In this document: one piece after another, positions 8,316 through 16,593 of the stretch
Layout of the letters: each line of letters begins with the position of its first letter
Numbering within the stretch: the first letter of the stretch is position 1
Assembly: GCA_036756705.1 (NCBI GenBank)
Contig: DAIOKN010000022.1
Location: forward strand, 1 to 39,497
DNA: 39,497 nt
DNA from: Caproicibacter sp002399225
GTDB taxonomy: Bacteria; Bacillota; Clostridia; Oscillospirales; Acutalibacteraceae
Direction of reading: 5' to 3'
Made by a program: the position numbers and the translations under genes
The notes under the pieces: generated by a model
What the model was told of the DNA's origin: nothing
Database searches by the model: none
Seen by the model: only the letters and a program-made list of their open reading frames with translations

Positions 8316-8675
8316 ATGGATGATTTTTCTTCCATGTTAAATAATTTTATAAAAGATCCTGCGAACATGGAGAAAATCAAAAGCCTTGCGAGCATGCTGG
8401 ACGGGAACGGCGGGCATAAACCCGCTCCCCCGCCCGGGGAGCCCGCGCAGAACAACGCGCAGCCTCCTGACGGTGCGTACAAGGACGCAATGCAGACGAT
8501 GATGAAACTTGCGCCTCTGATTTCAAAATTCCGCCAGGAAGACGACGGCACGCGGCTTTTAAGGGCTTTGCGGCCATTTTTAAATGATAAGAAGCAAAAA
8601 AAGCTGGATGAGGCGATCCGGCTGATGCAGATCGTTCGGCTGATTCCGGTCATCCGGCGCAGCGGGCTTTTATGA
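8316..8675 (+). CDS. Hypothetical protein (second of the three-gene unit)
   Basis: 119 residues in three parts: a helical N-terminal segment (1-30, FSSMLNNFIKDPANMEKIKSL), a Pro-rich linker (about 35-52), and a helical C-terminal part with RLLRALRPFLNDKKQKKLDEAIRLMQ and a hydrophobic, basic end. The arrangement of short amphipathic helices plus linker suggests a protein-binding adaptor, possibly membrane-associated through its C-terminus. No family recognised. It lies between the 56- and 116-residue genes with spacings of 3 and 8 bases. Confidence 0.72.
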   Translation: MDDFSSMLNNFIKDPANMEKIKSLASMLDGNGGHKPAPPPGEPAQNNAQPPDGAYKDAMQTMMKLAPLISKFRQEDDGTRLLRALRPFLNDKKQKKLDEAIRLMQIVRLIPVIRRSGLL

Positions 8676-8683
8676 GGTGAACC

Positions 8684-9034
8684 ATGCCAGAAAATCAGTA
8701 CGAAAATACTTATAACTTTCAATCTCTTCAGGAGGAAGCCATCCAGCGCGCACGGGAAATGCAGGCCCGGGCACATCTTTCGCCGCCCGTTTCTTCCGAG
8801 CCGGTCATGCCGGAACCGCCGCAGAAAGCGGAACCCCCGTCGGAAATGCCTGCCAGCGCCGCTGTACCGCCCCACCCCGGCTGCGACGAATCGCCGGATG
8901 AGGGGCCCGTCAGCTTTCTTGATACCCTCTTAAAGGACAACGGACGCACCCTGATCTGGGTTCTGCTCCTGATTCTGTTGGAGGAAAAAGCGGACACCGC
9001 CCTGATTTTCGCCCTGCTGTACCTCGCTACATAA
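8684..9034 (+). CDS. Hypothetical protein with C-terminal hydrophobic segments (third of the unit)
   Basis: 116 residues. The N-terminal part is Gln/Glu-rich and helical, residues about 30-68 are a Pro-rich linker, and the C-terminal 35 residues hold FLDTLLKDNGRTLIW followed by two short hydrophobic stretches separated by EEKAD, which may form a membrane hairpin. AGGTGA precedes the ATG. It is followed by a strong terminator. All three proteins of this unit are small, Pro-linkered and helical, and may work together at the membrane. The location or assembly (spore envelope, division site) cannot be told from sequence. Confidence 0.72.
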   Translation: MPENQYENTYNFQSLQEEAIQRAREMQARAHLSPPVSSEPVMPEPPQKAEPPSEMPASAAVPPHPGCDESPDEGPVSFLDTLLKDNGRTLIWVLLLILLEEKADTALIFALLYLAT

Positions 9035-9048
9035 CGCTTCTTTTCTCC

Positions 9049-9108
9049 GGACGGGATTTCAGGGCTCACTGGCCCCTGTGGAAGTTTCCGCCCGGCTTTT
9101 TTACTGCT
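9049..9108 (+). terminator. Terminator of the 8142-9034 unit
   Basis: Two-part stem: CCGGACGGG with CCGCCCGG outside and CAGGG with CCCTG inside, then six T residues. It overlaps the stop codon of the converging gene at 9101. Confidence 0.75.
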
Positions 9109-10126
9109 CCGGCACCGTTTTTACAGCGTAAACATACGGCTGCTGCGTGGAAGAATTTGTTTTCAGGTCATATTCCATATATTTGACGGGTTTCGGCGCC
9201 GTGCCGGAAGAAACCGTGCCGGATTGTGCACGGGTGCTGTCGCTCGGCGGCACATAGCCGACTCGTAAAATTTCCATGCCGTCCTTTTTCTTCGCGCTTT
9301 CCGTATAAGGAGTATAGGTGCTGTCCAGCGAATAAAGTGCAACATGAAACTGCGCATTTTGGGAATCATAGACGAAAAAGGTTTCTTCCGACGGATTTTT
9401 CGGCTGAAGCTGGCAGTCCGGGCCAAAAAGCTGGTGGCAGGCGTCCACAACGTCGCCGAGCGGCACAAGGGTGCGGCCCGCATCGTCATAGTCGGTATAG
9501 CTGGAAGTGCCGTCGCCCGTCATGCACTGCCAGAGTGATGCATTTAAAATAAAATTGGGGTCTGCCCTGTCCGGCGAGGCAAACGGCTGGGGATCCTGCG
9601 CGACCACTACCGTCAGGAACTTATCATATCCGCGAAGCTTGGTGTCGTCCGTCAAAGCGGAATGGATTTTCATTCCGATCGACGTTGCCAGAAATCCGAC
9701 GCCAACCAGCGCGAGGATCAGGACAAGCGCCCCCGCAAAGATGCCGTACCGGTGCCGGCCCCGGCGTTTTGGTTTTTCTTCCGGCTTCTCCGGCGCCTCC
9801 GATGACTGTGTCTCGAGCCCGTCGTCCCATTTTGCCATCAGGCTCTCATCGTTCAGGTCGTCGCCTTCCGGCAGAAAATCGTCGAGTTCCGTTTCGTTTT
9901 CCCGCCTGGCACAGCGCGGTTCGGAAGGCGGCGCGGGAACCTTTTTCTTCATCCGGGTTTTTTCCGTGCCCGGGTCTTTCCGGGGGGATTGGGGCATTTT
10001 AGAGGAAGCCCGTTTTTTCTCCGCTTTTTTTTTCGGCGGCGGAGATTTCTTTTTCTCCTCCCGGTAAGCGGAACGGTAATCTGCGGAGTACGACTCCGGG
10101 CTTTGCTTCCTGTCGTTCGTGTCCAT
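9101..10126 (-). CDS. Membrane-anchored hypothetical protein, third gene after proBA
   Basis: 341 residues. The N-terminal 120 or so are highly charged low-complexity sequence (Lys/Pro-rich, then acidic with DDFLPEGDDLNDE), then a basic RRGRHRYG stop and one membrane helix (about 130-155, GIFAGALVLILALVGVGFLA), then an extracytoplasmic domain of about 185 residues. This is a type II topology, common for cell-wall or division-associated proteins. Its domain contains no recognised catalytic motif. It starts 15 bases after proA with AGGGAG upstream, so it is probably in the proBA operon by position only. Confidence 0.75.
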   Translation of the reverse strand: MDTNDRKQSPESYSADYRSAYREEKKKSPPPKKKAEKKRASSKMPQSPRKDPGTEKTRMKKKVPAPPSEPRCARRENETELDDFLPEGDDLNDESLMAKWDDGLETQSSEAPEKPEEKPKRRGRHRYGIFAGALVLILALVGVGFLATSIGMKIHSALTDDTKLRGYDKFLTVVVAQDPQPFASPDRADPNFILNASLWQCMTGDGTSSYTDYDDAGRTLVPLGDVVDACHQLFGPDCQLQPKNPSEETFFVYDSQNAQFHVALYSLDSTYTPYTESAKKKDGMEILRVGYVPPSDSTRAQSGTVSSGTAPKPVKYMEYDLKTNSSTQQPYVYAVKTVPEQ

Positions 10127-10141
10127 GGTGTTCTCCCTTTT

Positions 10142-11386
10142 TCAGCGGATCTGACCGTCGCCCGTCACAATGAATTTGTAAGAGGTCAGCTCAAAGGCTC
10201 CCATCGGTCCGCGGGCGTGCAGCTTTTGGGTGGAAATGCCGATTTCGGCTCCCAGGCCGAACTCTCCGCCGTCGGTAAACCGCGTGGAGGCATTGACGTA
10301 AACCGCAGCAGCGTCCACCTCTTCGGTGAAACGGCGGGCGTTTTCATAGCTGCCGGTCACAATCGCCTCGCTGTGGCCGGTCGAATAGCGCGCAATATGC
10401 CGCAGAGCCTCGTCCATGCTGTCGACCACCCGCACGGCAAGGATATAGTCGAGGTACTCTCTGCTCCAGTCGTCTTCCGTTGCGGGAACGACACAGCCGC
10501 CGAGAATGGCCCGCGTTCTTTCGCAGCCACGCAGCTCCACCTTTTTTTCATCAAGCCTCGCCTTGATCGCAGGCAGGGCCCGCTCCGCGATATCCTTATG
10601 GACCAGAATGGTCTCAATTGCGTTGCAGACGGAAGGGCGGGAGGTTTTCGCATTATAGATAATGTCGGCCGCCATCCGGATGTCCGCAGAATCGTCCACA
10701 TAGACATGGCAGTTCCCGGCACCCGTCTGAATGACCGGCACCCGCGAATTTTCAACAACCGCCCGGATCAGGTTCCGTCCGCCGCGGGGGATCAGCACGT
10801 CGATCAGGCCGGTCATCCGCATCATTTCCGTCGCCGACCGGTGCGACGTGTCTTCTACAAGCTGGATGCAGTCGGGGTTCAGTCCACAGGAAGCGACCGC
10901 TCCGCGCATGGCTTCGGCGACCGCCCGGTTAGAGCGCAGCGCCTCTTTGCCGCCGCGGAGGATCACCGCGTTGCCGGCTTTCAGGCAGAGCGCGGCGGCA
11001 TCCGCCGTCACATTTGGGCGCGCTTCATAAATCATGCCGATCACGCCGATGGGGACCCGGACTTTTTCGATTCTCAGTCCGTTCGGCCTGGTAAACCCGG
11101 AGACCACCTGCCCGACCGGGTCGGGCTGCGCCGCGACCGAACGGATTCCGTCCGCCATGCCGCGCACGCGCTCTTCGGAAAGCGCGAGCCTGTCCAGCAG
11201 CGGCGCGCTCATGCCGTCCCGCTTCGCCTGTTCCAAATCCAGCCGGTTGGCGGCGAGAATTTTCTCCCCAGCCTGCTCCACGGCGCCGGCCATGGCAGAA
11301 AGCACTTTCCCTCGCTGCCGCCCGGCCGAGGCCAGTTCCCGGGCCGCCGCTTTCGCCCTTGCGCCCATTTCTTCCAAAGTCATCAT
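10142..11386 (-). CDS. proA: Gamma-glutamyl phosphate reductase
   Basis: Second step of proline synthesis: reduces gamma-glutamyl phosphate to glutamate semialdehyde with NADPH. 414 residues, normal for ProA. The aldehyde-dehydrogenase-like catalytic cysteine is in the segment PSVCNAIET, and conserved blocks RVPIGVIGMIYEARPNVT, ALKAGNAVILRGGKEA-like and DGGEFGLGAEIGIST are present. The frame is open to 11485; GGAGG eight bases before the ATG pair at 11386 sets the start. It lies 52 bases after proB on the same strand. Confidence 0.96.
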   Translation of the reverse strand: MMTLEEMGARAKAAARELASAGRQRGKVLSAMAGAVEQAGEKILAANRLDLEQAKRDGMSAPLLDRLALSEERVRGMADGIRSVAAQPDPVGQVVSGFTRPNGLRIEKVRVPIGVIGMIYEARPNVTADAAALCLKAGNAVILRGGKEALRSNRAVAEAMRGAVASCGLNPDCIQLVEDTSHRSATEMMRMTGLIDVLIPRGGRNLIRAVVENSRVPVIQTGAGNCHVYVDDSADIRMAADIIYNAKTSRPSVCNAIETILVHKDIAERALPAIKARLDEKKVELRGCERTRAILGGCVVPATEDDWSREYLDYILAVRVVDSMDEALRHIARYSTGHSEAIVTGSYENARRFTEEVDAAAVYVNASTRFTDGGEFGLGAEIGISTQKLHARGPMGAFELTSYKFIVTGDGQIR

Positions 11387-11438
11387 CGCATTTTCCTCCC
11401 ATGCCAGCCGGTGGCTCTCCGCTTTTTCTTTTTTTATT

Positions 11439-12239
11439 CTAACCGTTTTCCCCGCCGAAAACTGTCCCAATTTGTACCCCTTCAAAAAGGTTGTACAGCT
11501 TTTCCGGGTCCGCCCCGCTCATAATGCAGCAGGGAATTCCCGACTGGTTGACCGAAGCGGCCGCCTCCACCTTGGTGCGCATGCCACCGGTCCCGCGCCG
11601 GGACCCGGCCCCGCCGGCCAGGGCGCGGATGTCATCCGTCACCTTCCTTACGGCGGGAATCCTTTTGGCATTCGGATTGACGGAGGGATTCGCGTCATAA
11701 AGGCCGTCGATATCGGTCAGAATAATCAACAGATCGGCCCCGATCAAATGGGCGACAATCGCCGAAAGGGTGTCGTTGTCACCGATCTGGTTGCCGACCA
11801 GTTCATCCACCACAACGGTGTCGTTTTCATTCACCACGGGGATGATCCCCATCCCGATCAGTTCCTGAAACGTATTCTCCGTATTTTTCCTTGAAATTTC
11901 GTTTGCGATCACATCGCCTGTCAGAAGGACCTGGGCAACGGTGCGGTTATACTCCCCAAAAAATTTGTCGTAAATAAACATTAGTTCACATTGGCCGACC
12001 GCGGCCACTGCCTGACGTTTTTCGGTCTCTTTCGGCCGCTCGCGCAGACCGAGCTTGCCAACGCCGACGCCGATCGCACCGCTGGTGACCAGCACCATTT
12101 CCCTTCCCGAATTCTGCAGGTTGCTGAGCACCCTGCACAGGCGCTCGATCCTTCGGAGATTCAGTGTTCCATTTTCATAAGTCAACGTGGAGGTCCCCAC
12201 CTTGACAACAATTCTCTTCGCCTGAGTCAAAGCCGACAT
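11439..12239 (-). CDS. proB: Glutamate 5-kinase, short form without PUA domain
   Basis: First step of proline synthesis: phosphorylates glutamate on its gamma-carboxylate. 266 residues, containing the amino-acid kinase fold only: VKVGTSTLT at the N-terminus, SGAIGVG, the NENDTV and GDNDTLSAIVA active-site loops, and GTGGMRTKVEAA. Many ProB proteins have an extra C-terminal PUA domain of about 100 residues; it is absent here, as in other short-form enzymes. GGAGAG stands upstream of the ATG. Proline feedback control normally acts on this enzyme. An extended -10 promoter and an inverted repeat lie upstream. Confidence 0.96.
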   Translation of the reverse strand: MSALTQAKRIVVKVGTSTLTYENGTLNLRRIERLCRVLSNLQNSGREMVLVTSGAIGVGVGKLGLRERPKETEKRQAVAAVGQCELMFIYDKFFGEYNRTVAQVLLTGDVIANEISRKNTENTFQELIGMGIIPVVNENDTVVVDELVGNQIGDNDTLSAIVAHLIGADLLIILTDIDGLYDANPSVNPNAKRIPAVRKVTDDIRALAGGAGSRRGTGGMRTKVEAAASVNQSGIPCCIMSGADPEKLYNLFEGVQIGTVFGGENG

Positions 12240-12274
12240 AATTCTCTTCTTCTCTCCCTTCCATTCCGTTTAAG

Positions 12275-12321
12275 ATTATAGCATAATTTCAGGCCGGATT
12301 AAAATGGTTTTTCCTGAAATT
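12275..12321 (-). promoter_or_regulatory. proBA promoter with flanking inverted repeat
   Basis: TATAAT (12275-12280, minus strand) is preceded by TGC, giving an extended -10; the -35 (TTTAAT) is weak. A perfect 9-bp inverted repeat, AATTTCAGG at 12285-12293 and CCTGAAATT at 12313-12321, straddles the -35 region and may be a repressor or activator site. No T-box-like leader is seen between promoter and proB (only about 30 bases). Confidence 0.55.
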
Positions 12322-12474
12322 GATCTTGCAGAGCAAAAAGCAGCGAAATGAAGGGGCAATATTTTCTGAAAATAAATATCAAATTCATAAATTCACTTGT
12401 AGTTAAAAGTTGCGAGGATTTGTTGCCTGACAGCGTACGATTATCGAGTAAACTCATCTCAAGGAGCTGATATT

Positions 12475-12789
12475 ATGATTTTTGATTTTGGTTATCGTCT
12501 TCGCGAATTGCGGGAAAGCAAAAATCTAACCCAGACCCAGGTTGCAAAAAGGCTGAATCTTTCCAAAACCACAATCAGTGGTTATGAAAACAACATCAAA
12601 ACCCCATCACTGGAGGTGCTGGTCAAGCTCTCCATCCTTTATGGTGTCTCCGCCGATTATATCCTCGGGTTGGAAAACCGCAGGTTTTTGCAGATTGACG
12701 GACTCACGCTCAATCAGGAAGAAATTATCAAGATTCTTTTAAAAGAGTTCAAAAGCATGAACAAAAAGACTGTGTCCGCTGACAAATAG
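12475..12789 (+). CDS. XRE-family HTH transcriptional regulator
   Basis: 104 residues. Residues about 8-62 form a Cro/C1-type helix-turn-helix: LRELRESKNLTQTQVAKRLNLSKTTISGYE then a typical SLEVLVKLSILYGVSADYILGLE tail. The C-terminal 35 residues are a short helical extension ending Lys-rich. AAGGAG lies 8 bases before the ATG. It is transcribed divergently from proBA across 235 bases containing the inverted repeat at 12285-12321, so control of proBA or of itself is possible but unproven. No toxin or peptidase partner is next to it. Confidence 0.9.
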   Translation: MIFDFGYRLRELRESKNLTQTQVAKRLNLSKTTISGYENNIKTPSLEVLVKLSILYGVSADYILGLENRRFLQIDGLTLNQEEIIKILLKEFKSMNKKTVSADK

Positions 12790-12823
12790 GAAAAAAGCGC
12801 AGTCGACGACTGCGCTTTTTTCC
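12790..12823. terminator. Bidirectional terminator between the XRE gene and pnp
   Basis: GCGCAGTCG and CGACTGCGC form a perfect stem flanked by A and T runs on both sides, serving the two converging genes. Confidence 0.92.
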
Positions 12824-12826
12824 TTT

Positions 12827-15037
12827 TTATCTTGACTGTCCCGGCTTCGCGTAACCGGATTTTCCCCCTGAGCGTCCCCGATCGTCGCGCCTCGGCGCGG
12901 GCCGGCGATATGGGCGTTCCGGCTCGTTTTCGGGGACCAGTCCGTCCACCTCAATCAACGCTCCGCGACGGGAGAGATTCAATCTCCCCTTTTCATCAAT
13001 ATTCAGCACCTTGACCATGACTTTATCGCCGACTTTGACAACATCCGAAACCTTTTCGACCCGTTTGACATCCAACTGAGAGATATGCACCAGCCCTTCT
13101 TTGCCCGGTGCAATTTCGACAAATGCGCCGAAGTCCATCAGCCGGGTTACCTTCCCGGTGTAAATGGCGCCCGGCTCCGGATCGTTTACAATGGTGTCAA
13201 CAATGCCGATCGCGCGCTTGCAGTTGTCCATATCCATCCCGGAAACATAAACGTGGCCGTCTTCTTCCACATCCATTTTCACATCACATTCGGAGCAGAT
13301 CTTCTGGATGACTTTGCCGCCGGAACCGATCACTTCGCGGATTTTTTCCTGGGGAATCGTGATGGTAAGCATTTTTGGCGCATACTTGGAAAGCTCTTCC
13401 CGCGGCGCCGGGATCGCCTTGAGGATAATTTCATCGATGATGTAATCCCTTGCCTTATGCGTCTTATATAAGGCTTCCCTCACCATATCCGGCGTCAGGC
13501 CGTTAATTTTGAGATCCATCTGGATCGCCGTGATGCCGGCGTGGGTCCCCGCGACCTTGAAGTCCATGTCGCCGAAGAAATCTTCAACTCCCTGGATGTC
13601 CACCATGGTCATCCAGCGTTCGCCTTCGGTAATCAGCCCGCAGGAAATGCCCGCGACAGGCGCCTTGATCGGAACACCCGCATCCATCAGGGCCAAGGTG
13701 GAACCGCAGATGGAAGCCTGGGACGTGGAGCCGTTGGAAGAAAGGACCTCGGAAACGAGGCGCATCGTGTAGGGGAATTCGTCAACCGAAGGGATCACCG
13801 GCACCAGCGCGCGCTCCGCGAGGGCGCCGTGGCCGATTTCACGCCTGCCGGGCCCGCGGCTCGGCTTGGTTTCCCCGACGGAATAGGAAGGCATGTTGTA
13901 ATGATGGATATAATGCTTCGTTTCCTGTTCGCCAATGCTGTCGAACGTCTGCTCGTCGCTCATGGGGCCGAGGGTGGCGACGGTCAGGACCTGCGTCTGC
14001 CCGCGGGTGAACAGGCCGGAACCGTGTGCGCGCGGCAGAAGGCCCACTTCAGCGGAAAGCGGGCGGATCTCATCCATCTTGCGGCCGTCGACCCGTTTCT
14101 GCTCGTCCAGCAACCAGCGGCGCACCACATATTTCTGCGTTTTGTACATGCACTCGTCGATCTTCGCTTCTTCATCGGGGTAAATCGGATCGAACTGTTC
14201 ATGAACTCTGTCGTAAATCGGCTGAAGGCGCGCGTCGCGGACATTCTTGTCGTCGGTGTCGAGGGCGGCGCGCACATCCTCCAGCGCAAAATCCTTGACT
14301 GCGGCCAGCATCTCTTCTTCCGGCTCGTTGCTCGGATAGGAAAACTTCGGTTTACCGATTTCTTCCTTGATGGATTTGATAAACTCAATGATCGGCTGAT
14401 TTGCCTTGTGCCCGGCCATGATGGCATTGTACATGATATCGTCCGGAATCTCATCCGCACCGGCCTCAATCATAGCGATCCGCTCGTCGGTTGAAACGAC
14501 GGTAAGAGCCATTTTGGAGCTCTTTCTCTGCTCGCTGGTCGGATTGATGACGAACTCCCCGTCCACATATCCGACGGAAACGCCGGAAATCGGGCCGTTC
14601 CACGGGATATCTGAAATGCTGATCGCAATGGAAGTCCCGACCATCGCCGCAATCGCCGGCTGGCAGTCGTGGTCCACGCTCAGCACGGTGCAGACGACGG
14701 AGACATCATTGCGCATATCCTTTGGGAACAGCGGGCGGATCGGCCGGTCGATCATGCGGGAAGTCAGGATCGCCTGGTCGGTCGGGCGGCCTTCGCGCTT
14801 CAGGTAAGAGCCCGGAATTCTGCCGACGGCATAGAGCTTTTCCTCAAAATTGACGGAAAGCGGGAAAAAATCCACGCCGTCCCGCGGCTTTGCAGAAGCC
14901 GTAACCGCCACATGGACCACGGTTTCACCGTACCGGACCAGGCATTCCCCGTTCGCAAGCTGAGCCATCTTGCCGGTTTCGATGGTCAGCGGCCTGCCTG
15001 CAAAATCCGTTTTGTATACTTTGTAATTTTCAAACAT
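12827..15037 (-). CDS. pnp: Polynucleotide phosphorylase
   Basis: 3'-5' phosphorolytic exoribonuclease of RNA decay; forms a trimer. 736 residues in the standard order: first RNase PH domain (1 to about 220), helical linker, second RNase PH domain (about 315-550, with the FFGDMDFKVAGT active-site stretch), a KH domain at about 555-615 (IREVIGSGGKVIQ) and an S1 domain at about 620-690 (GKVTRLMDFGAFVEI). The C-terminal tail is Arg/Pro/Gly-rich. GGAGGAG precedes the ATG. It follows rpsO, the widely conserved order, with a terminator and a long stem-loop between. Confidence 0.98.
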   Translation of the reverse strand: MFENYKVYKTDFAGRPLTIETGKMAQLANGECLVRYGETVVHVAVTASAKPRDGVDFFPLSVNFEEKLYAVGRIPGSYLKREGRPTDQAILTSRMIDRPIRPLFPKDMRNDVSVVCTVLSVDHDCQPAIAAMVGTSIAISISDIPWNGPISGVSVGYVDGEFVINPTSEQRKSSKMALTVVSTDERIAMIEAGADEIPDDIMYNAIMAGHKANQPIIEFIKSIKEEIGKPKFSYPSNEPEEEMLAAVKDFALEDVRAALDTDDKNVRDARLQPIYDRVHEQFDPIYPDEEAKIDECMYKTQKYVVRRWLLDEQKRVDGRKMDEIRPLSAEVGLLPRAHGSGLFTRGQTQVLTVATLGPMSDEQTFDSIGEQETKHYIHHYNMPSYSVGETKPSRGPGRREIGHGALAERALVPVIPSVDEFPYTMRLVSEVLSSNGSTSQASICGSTLALMDAGVPIKAPVAGISCGLITEGERWMTMVDIQGVEDFFGDMDFKVAGTHAGITAIQMDLKINGLTPDMVREALYKTHKARDYIIDEIILKAIPAPREELSKYAPKMLTITIPQEKIREVIGSGGKVIQKICSECDVKMDVEEDGHVYVSGMDMDNCKRAIGIVDTIVNDPEPGAIYTGKVTRLMDFGAFVEIAPGKEGLVHISQLDVKRVEKVSDVVKVGDKVMVKVLNIDEKGRLNLSRRGALIEVDGLVPENEPERPYRRPAPRRDDRGRSGGKSGYAKPGQSR

Positions 15038-15079
15038 GAATCATTCTCCTCCGTTGCGGTTCCGGACGGGTCACGGCTG

Positions 15080-15135
15080 ATTTAGCAATAAAACCGGCGT
15101 CCGGCCCCTGCGGGGCGCTCGTTTCACTGCTAAAT
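15080..15135 (-). promoter_or_regulatory. Long stem-loop in the pnp leader
   Basis: 15080-15094 pairs with 15121-15135 over 15 uninterrupted pairs (two G-U in RNA), enclosing a further CCCC-GCA-GGGG hairpin. It ends about 43 bases before the pnp start and resembles the RNase III-cleaved leader stem of enterobacterial pnp in form. Confidence 0.6.
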
Positions 15136-15163
15136 TCCCGCGCTCTCCCTTCCGGAAGCCGCG

Positions 15164-15208
15164 TATAAAAAGCCTAAAGGCAGGCGGTAAATCAGAGCCG
15201 CCTGCCTT
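15164..15208 (-). terminator. Terminator of rpsO
   Basis: AAGGCAGGCGG with CCGCCTGCCTT (15177-15187, 15198-15208), followed on the minus strand by a T-rich stretch. Placed 10 bases after the rpsO stop. Confidence 0.85.
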
Positions 15209-15218
15209 AACGTTTCAA

Positions 15219-15485
15219 TTATTTGCGGATCCCCAGTTTTTCAATGATCGTGCGGTACCGTGCAATATCGCTCTTTTGCAGATAATTCAGCAAGTTTCTT
15301 CTTTGCCCAACCATCTTCAGCAACCCGCGGCGAGAATGATGATCTTTTTTATGAATTTTCAAGTGTTCGGTCAGCGCATTGATCCGCGTGGTAAGAACGG
15401 CAATCTGAACCTCCGGCGAACCGGTGTCCCCTTCATGCAGCGCATACTGTTGAATGATTGCGGTCTTTTCTTCTTTTTTCAGCAT
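15219..15485 (-). CDS. rpsO: 30S ribosomal protein S15
   Basis: Primary binder of the 16S rRNA central domain three-way junction; helps order the platform of the small subunit. 88 residues, full length, with the conserved GDTGSPEVQIA, the LTEHLKIHKKDHHSRRGLLKMVGQRRNLLNYL RNA-binding block, and the C-terminal helix. AAGGTGG precedes the ATG. S15 commonly represses its own mRNA by binding the leader, and a three-way-junction-like leader is present here. Confidence 0.97.
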   Translation of the reverse strand: MLKKEEKTAIIQQYALHEGDTGSPEVQIAVLTTRINALTEHLKIHKKDHHSRRGLLKMVGQRRNLLNYLQKSDIARYRTIIEKLGIRK

Positions 15486-15592
15486 TTTATTTCATTCCAC
15501 CTTTTCATGCAAGGACCCATAGTCGCAGAACAGGGCTGGTGAAATCCCCTGCAGATGGGGCGTATCCCCTGATCCGGGAAAAGGGTTCAATT
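15486..15592 (-). promoter_or_regulatory. rpsO leader, candidate S15-binding three-way junction
   Basis: In the predicted leader, ACCC/GGGU can form a closing stem, GGGG-AUACG-CCCC one arm and GCAGGG/CCCUGU a second arm, giving a three-way junction ahead of the ribosome site. Pairing was done by eye. Confidence 0.4.
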
Positions 15593-15598
15593 TTTTTT

Positions 15599-15627
15599 AT
15601 TATAACACAGCAAAAGAAGTTTGTAAA
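15599..15627 (-). promoter_or_regulatory. rpsO promoter
   Basis: TTTACA (15622-15627) - 17 bp - TATAAT (15599-15604) on the minus strand, abutting the ribF stop codon. Confidence 0.78.
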
Positions 15628-16566
15628 TTACAAATTCAACCGGCCGGCCGACTGGCTTCTGCGGAAAAATTCCTCCGCCCGCGCGCCGTCGCGCACAATG
15701 GCGTCCCGAAGCGCCTCCAGGGTAGGAAACTTGCGCTCCGGCCGCAGAAAGCGGAGCAACTCCACCCGTACGGTTTTTCCGTACAGCTCCGCTCCGAGGT
15801 AGTCCGGCATCCAGGTTTCCGAAAGCGGGTAATCCGAACCGACCGTCGGCTTGACTCCGATATTGGTCACGCCGACATACTGTTTTCCTTCCACATGCAC
15901 CCGCGTTGCGTAAACGCCGAACTTCGGCTGCACAAATCCCGCCGGCAGATTCTGGTTCAAAGTCGGTGTGCCGAGCGAATGGCCTAACCTTTTGCCTCGG
16001 CACACCGGCACGCGGTAGCCGAACGGCCGCCCCAGCAGGCGGGCTGCCTCCGCGGCGCGCCCCGTTTCCAGCAGCCCGCGGATGCGCGTGGAACTGACGG
16101 GCGTTCCATCTACCAGCACGGCCTGCGCAACCGAAATTCCAAGGCCGCGCGTCCCGCACAGACCGGAAAGCGTTTCGCTGTTCGCTTTGCCGCCGCGTCC
16201 AAAGGTAAAGTTAAAACCGCAGCAGGCTCTTTTCGCTTTCAGGCCGCCAACGAGAATCCGGTCGACGAATTCTTCCGCCGAAAGGTCTTTCACTGTGGGA
16301 AAATCCAGAATATAAAGCTGACGGACGCCCATCTGTTCCAGCAGCGCAATTTTGTCCTCCTGGGAAAGGAGACGCCCGCCCGCACGGCCCCCCAGAGCCA
16401 CAAGCGGGTTTTCCGCAAAGGTCAGCACCGTGGGCAGCAGTCCTTCTGAAGCGCTGCCCAGCGCAAGGGAAATCACCTTTTGGTGACCGATGTGCAGTCC
16501 GTCGAAATTGCCCAGCGCGACGGCGCTGTCCCCCGCAGAAGGGGTTAGGGTCCTAAAAACATCCAT
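15628..16566 (-). CDS. ribF: Bifunctional riboflavin kinase/FAD synthetase
   Basis: Converts riboflavin to FMN and then FAD. 312 residues: N-terminal nucleotidyltransferase domain with GNFDGLHIGHQ at about 18-28 and the SSTRIR block near 155-160, then the C-terminal riboflavin kinase domain with RLGHSLGTPTLN (the PTxN motif, usually PTAN) and GVYATRV. Length is typical. GGAGAAA precedes the ATG. It follows truB by 27 bases, the usual order in this operon type. Confidence 0.96.
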   Translation of the reverse strand: MDVFRTLTPSAGDSAVALGNFDGLHIGHQKVISLALGSASEGLLPTVLTFAENPLVALGGRAGGRLLSQEDKIALLEQMGVRQLYILDFPTVKDLSAEEFVDRILVGGLKAKRACCGFNFTFGRGGKANSETLSGLCGTRGLGISVAQAVLVDGTPVSSTRIRGLLETGRAAEAARLLGRPFGYRVPVCRGKRLGHSLGTPTLNQNLPAGFVQPKFGVYATRVHVEGKQYVGVTNIGVKPTVGSDYPLSETWMPDYLGAELYGKTVRVELLRFLRPERKFPTLEALRDAIVRDGARAEEFFRRSQSAGRLNL

Positions 16567-16593
16567 GCTTTAATTTCTCCAAAATCAAACTCA

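Noticed and set aside
9989..11524. 511-codon plus-strand frame
   Set aside because: Antisense shadow of proA; no ribosome site or family features.
12240..12275. Proline T-box ahead of proBA
   Set aside because: Only about 30 bases separate promoter and start, too short for a T-box leader.
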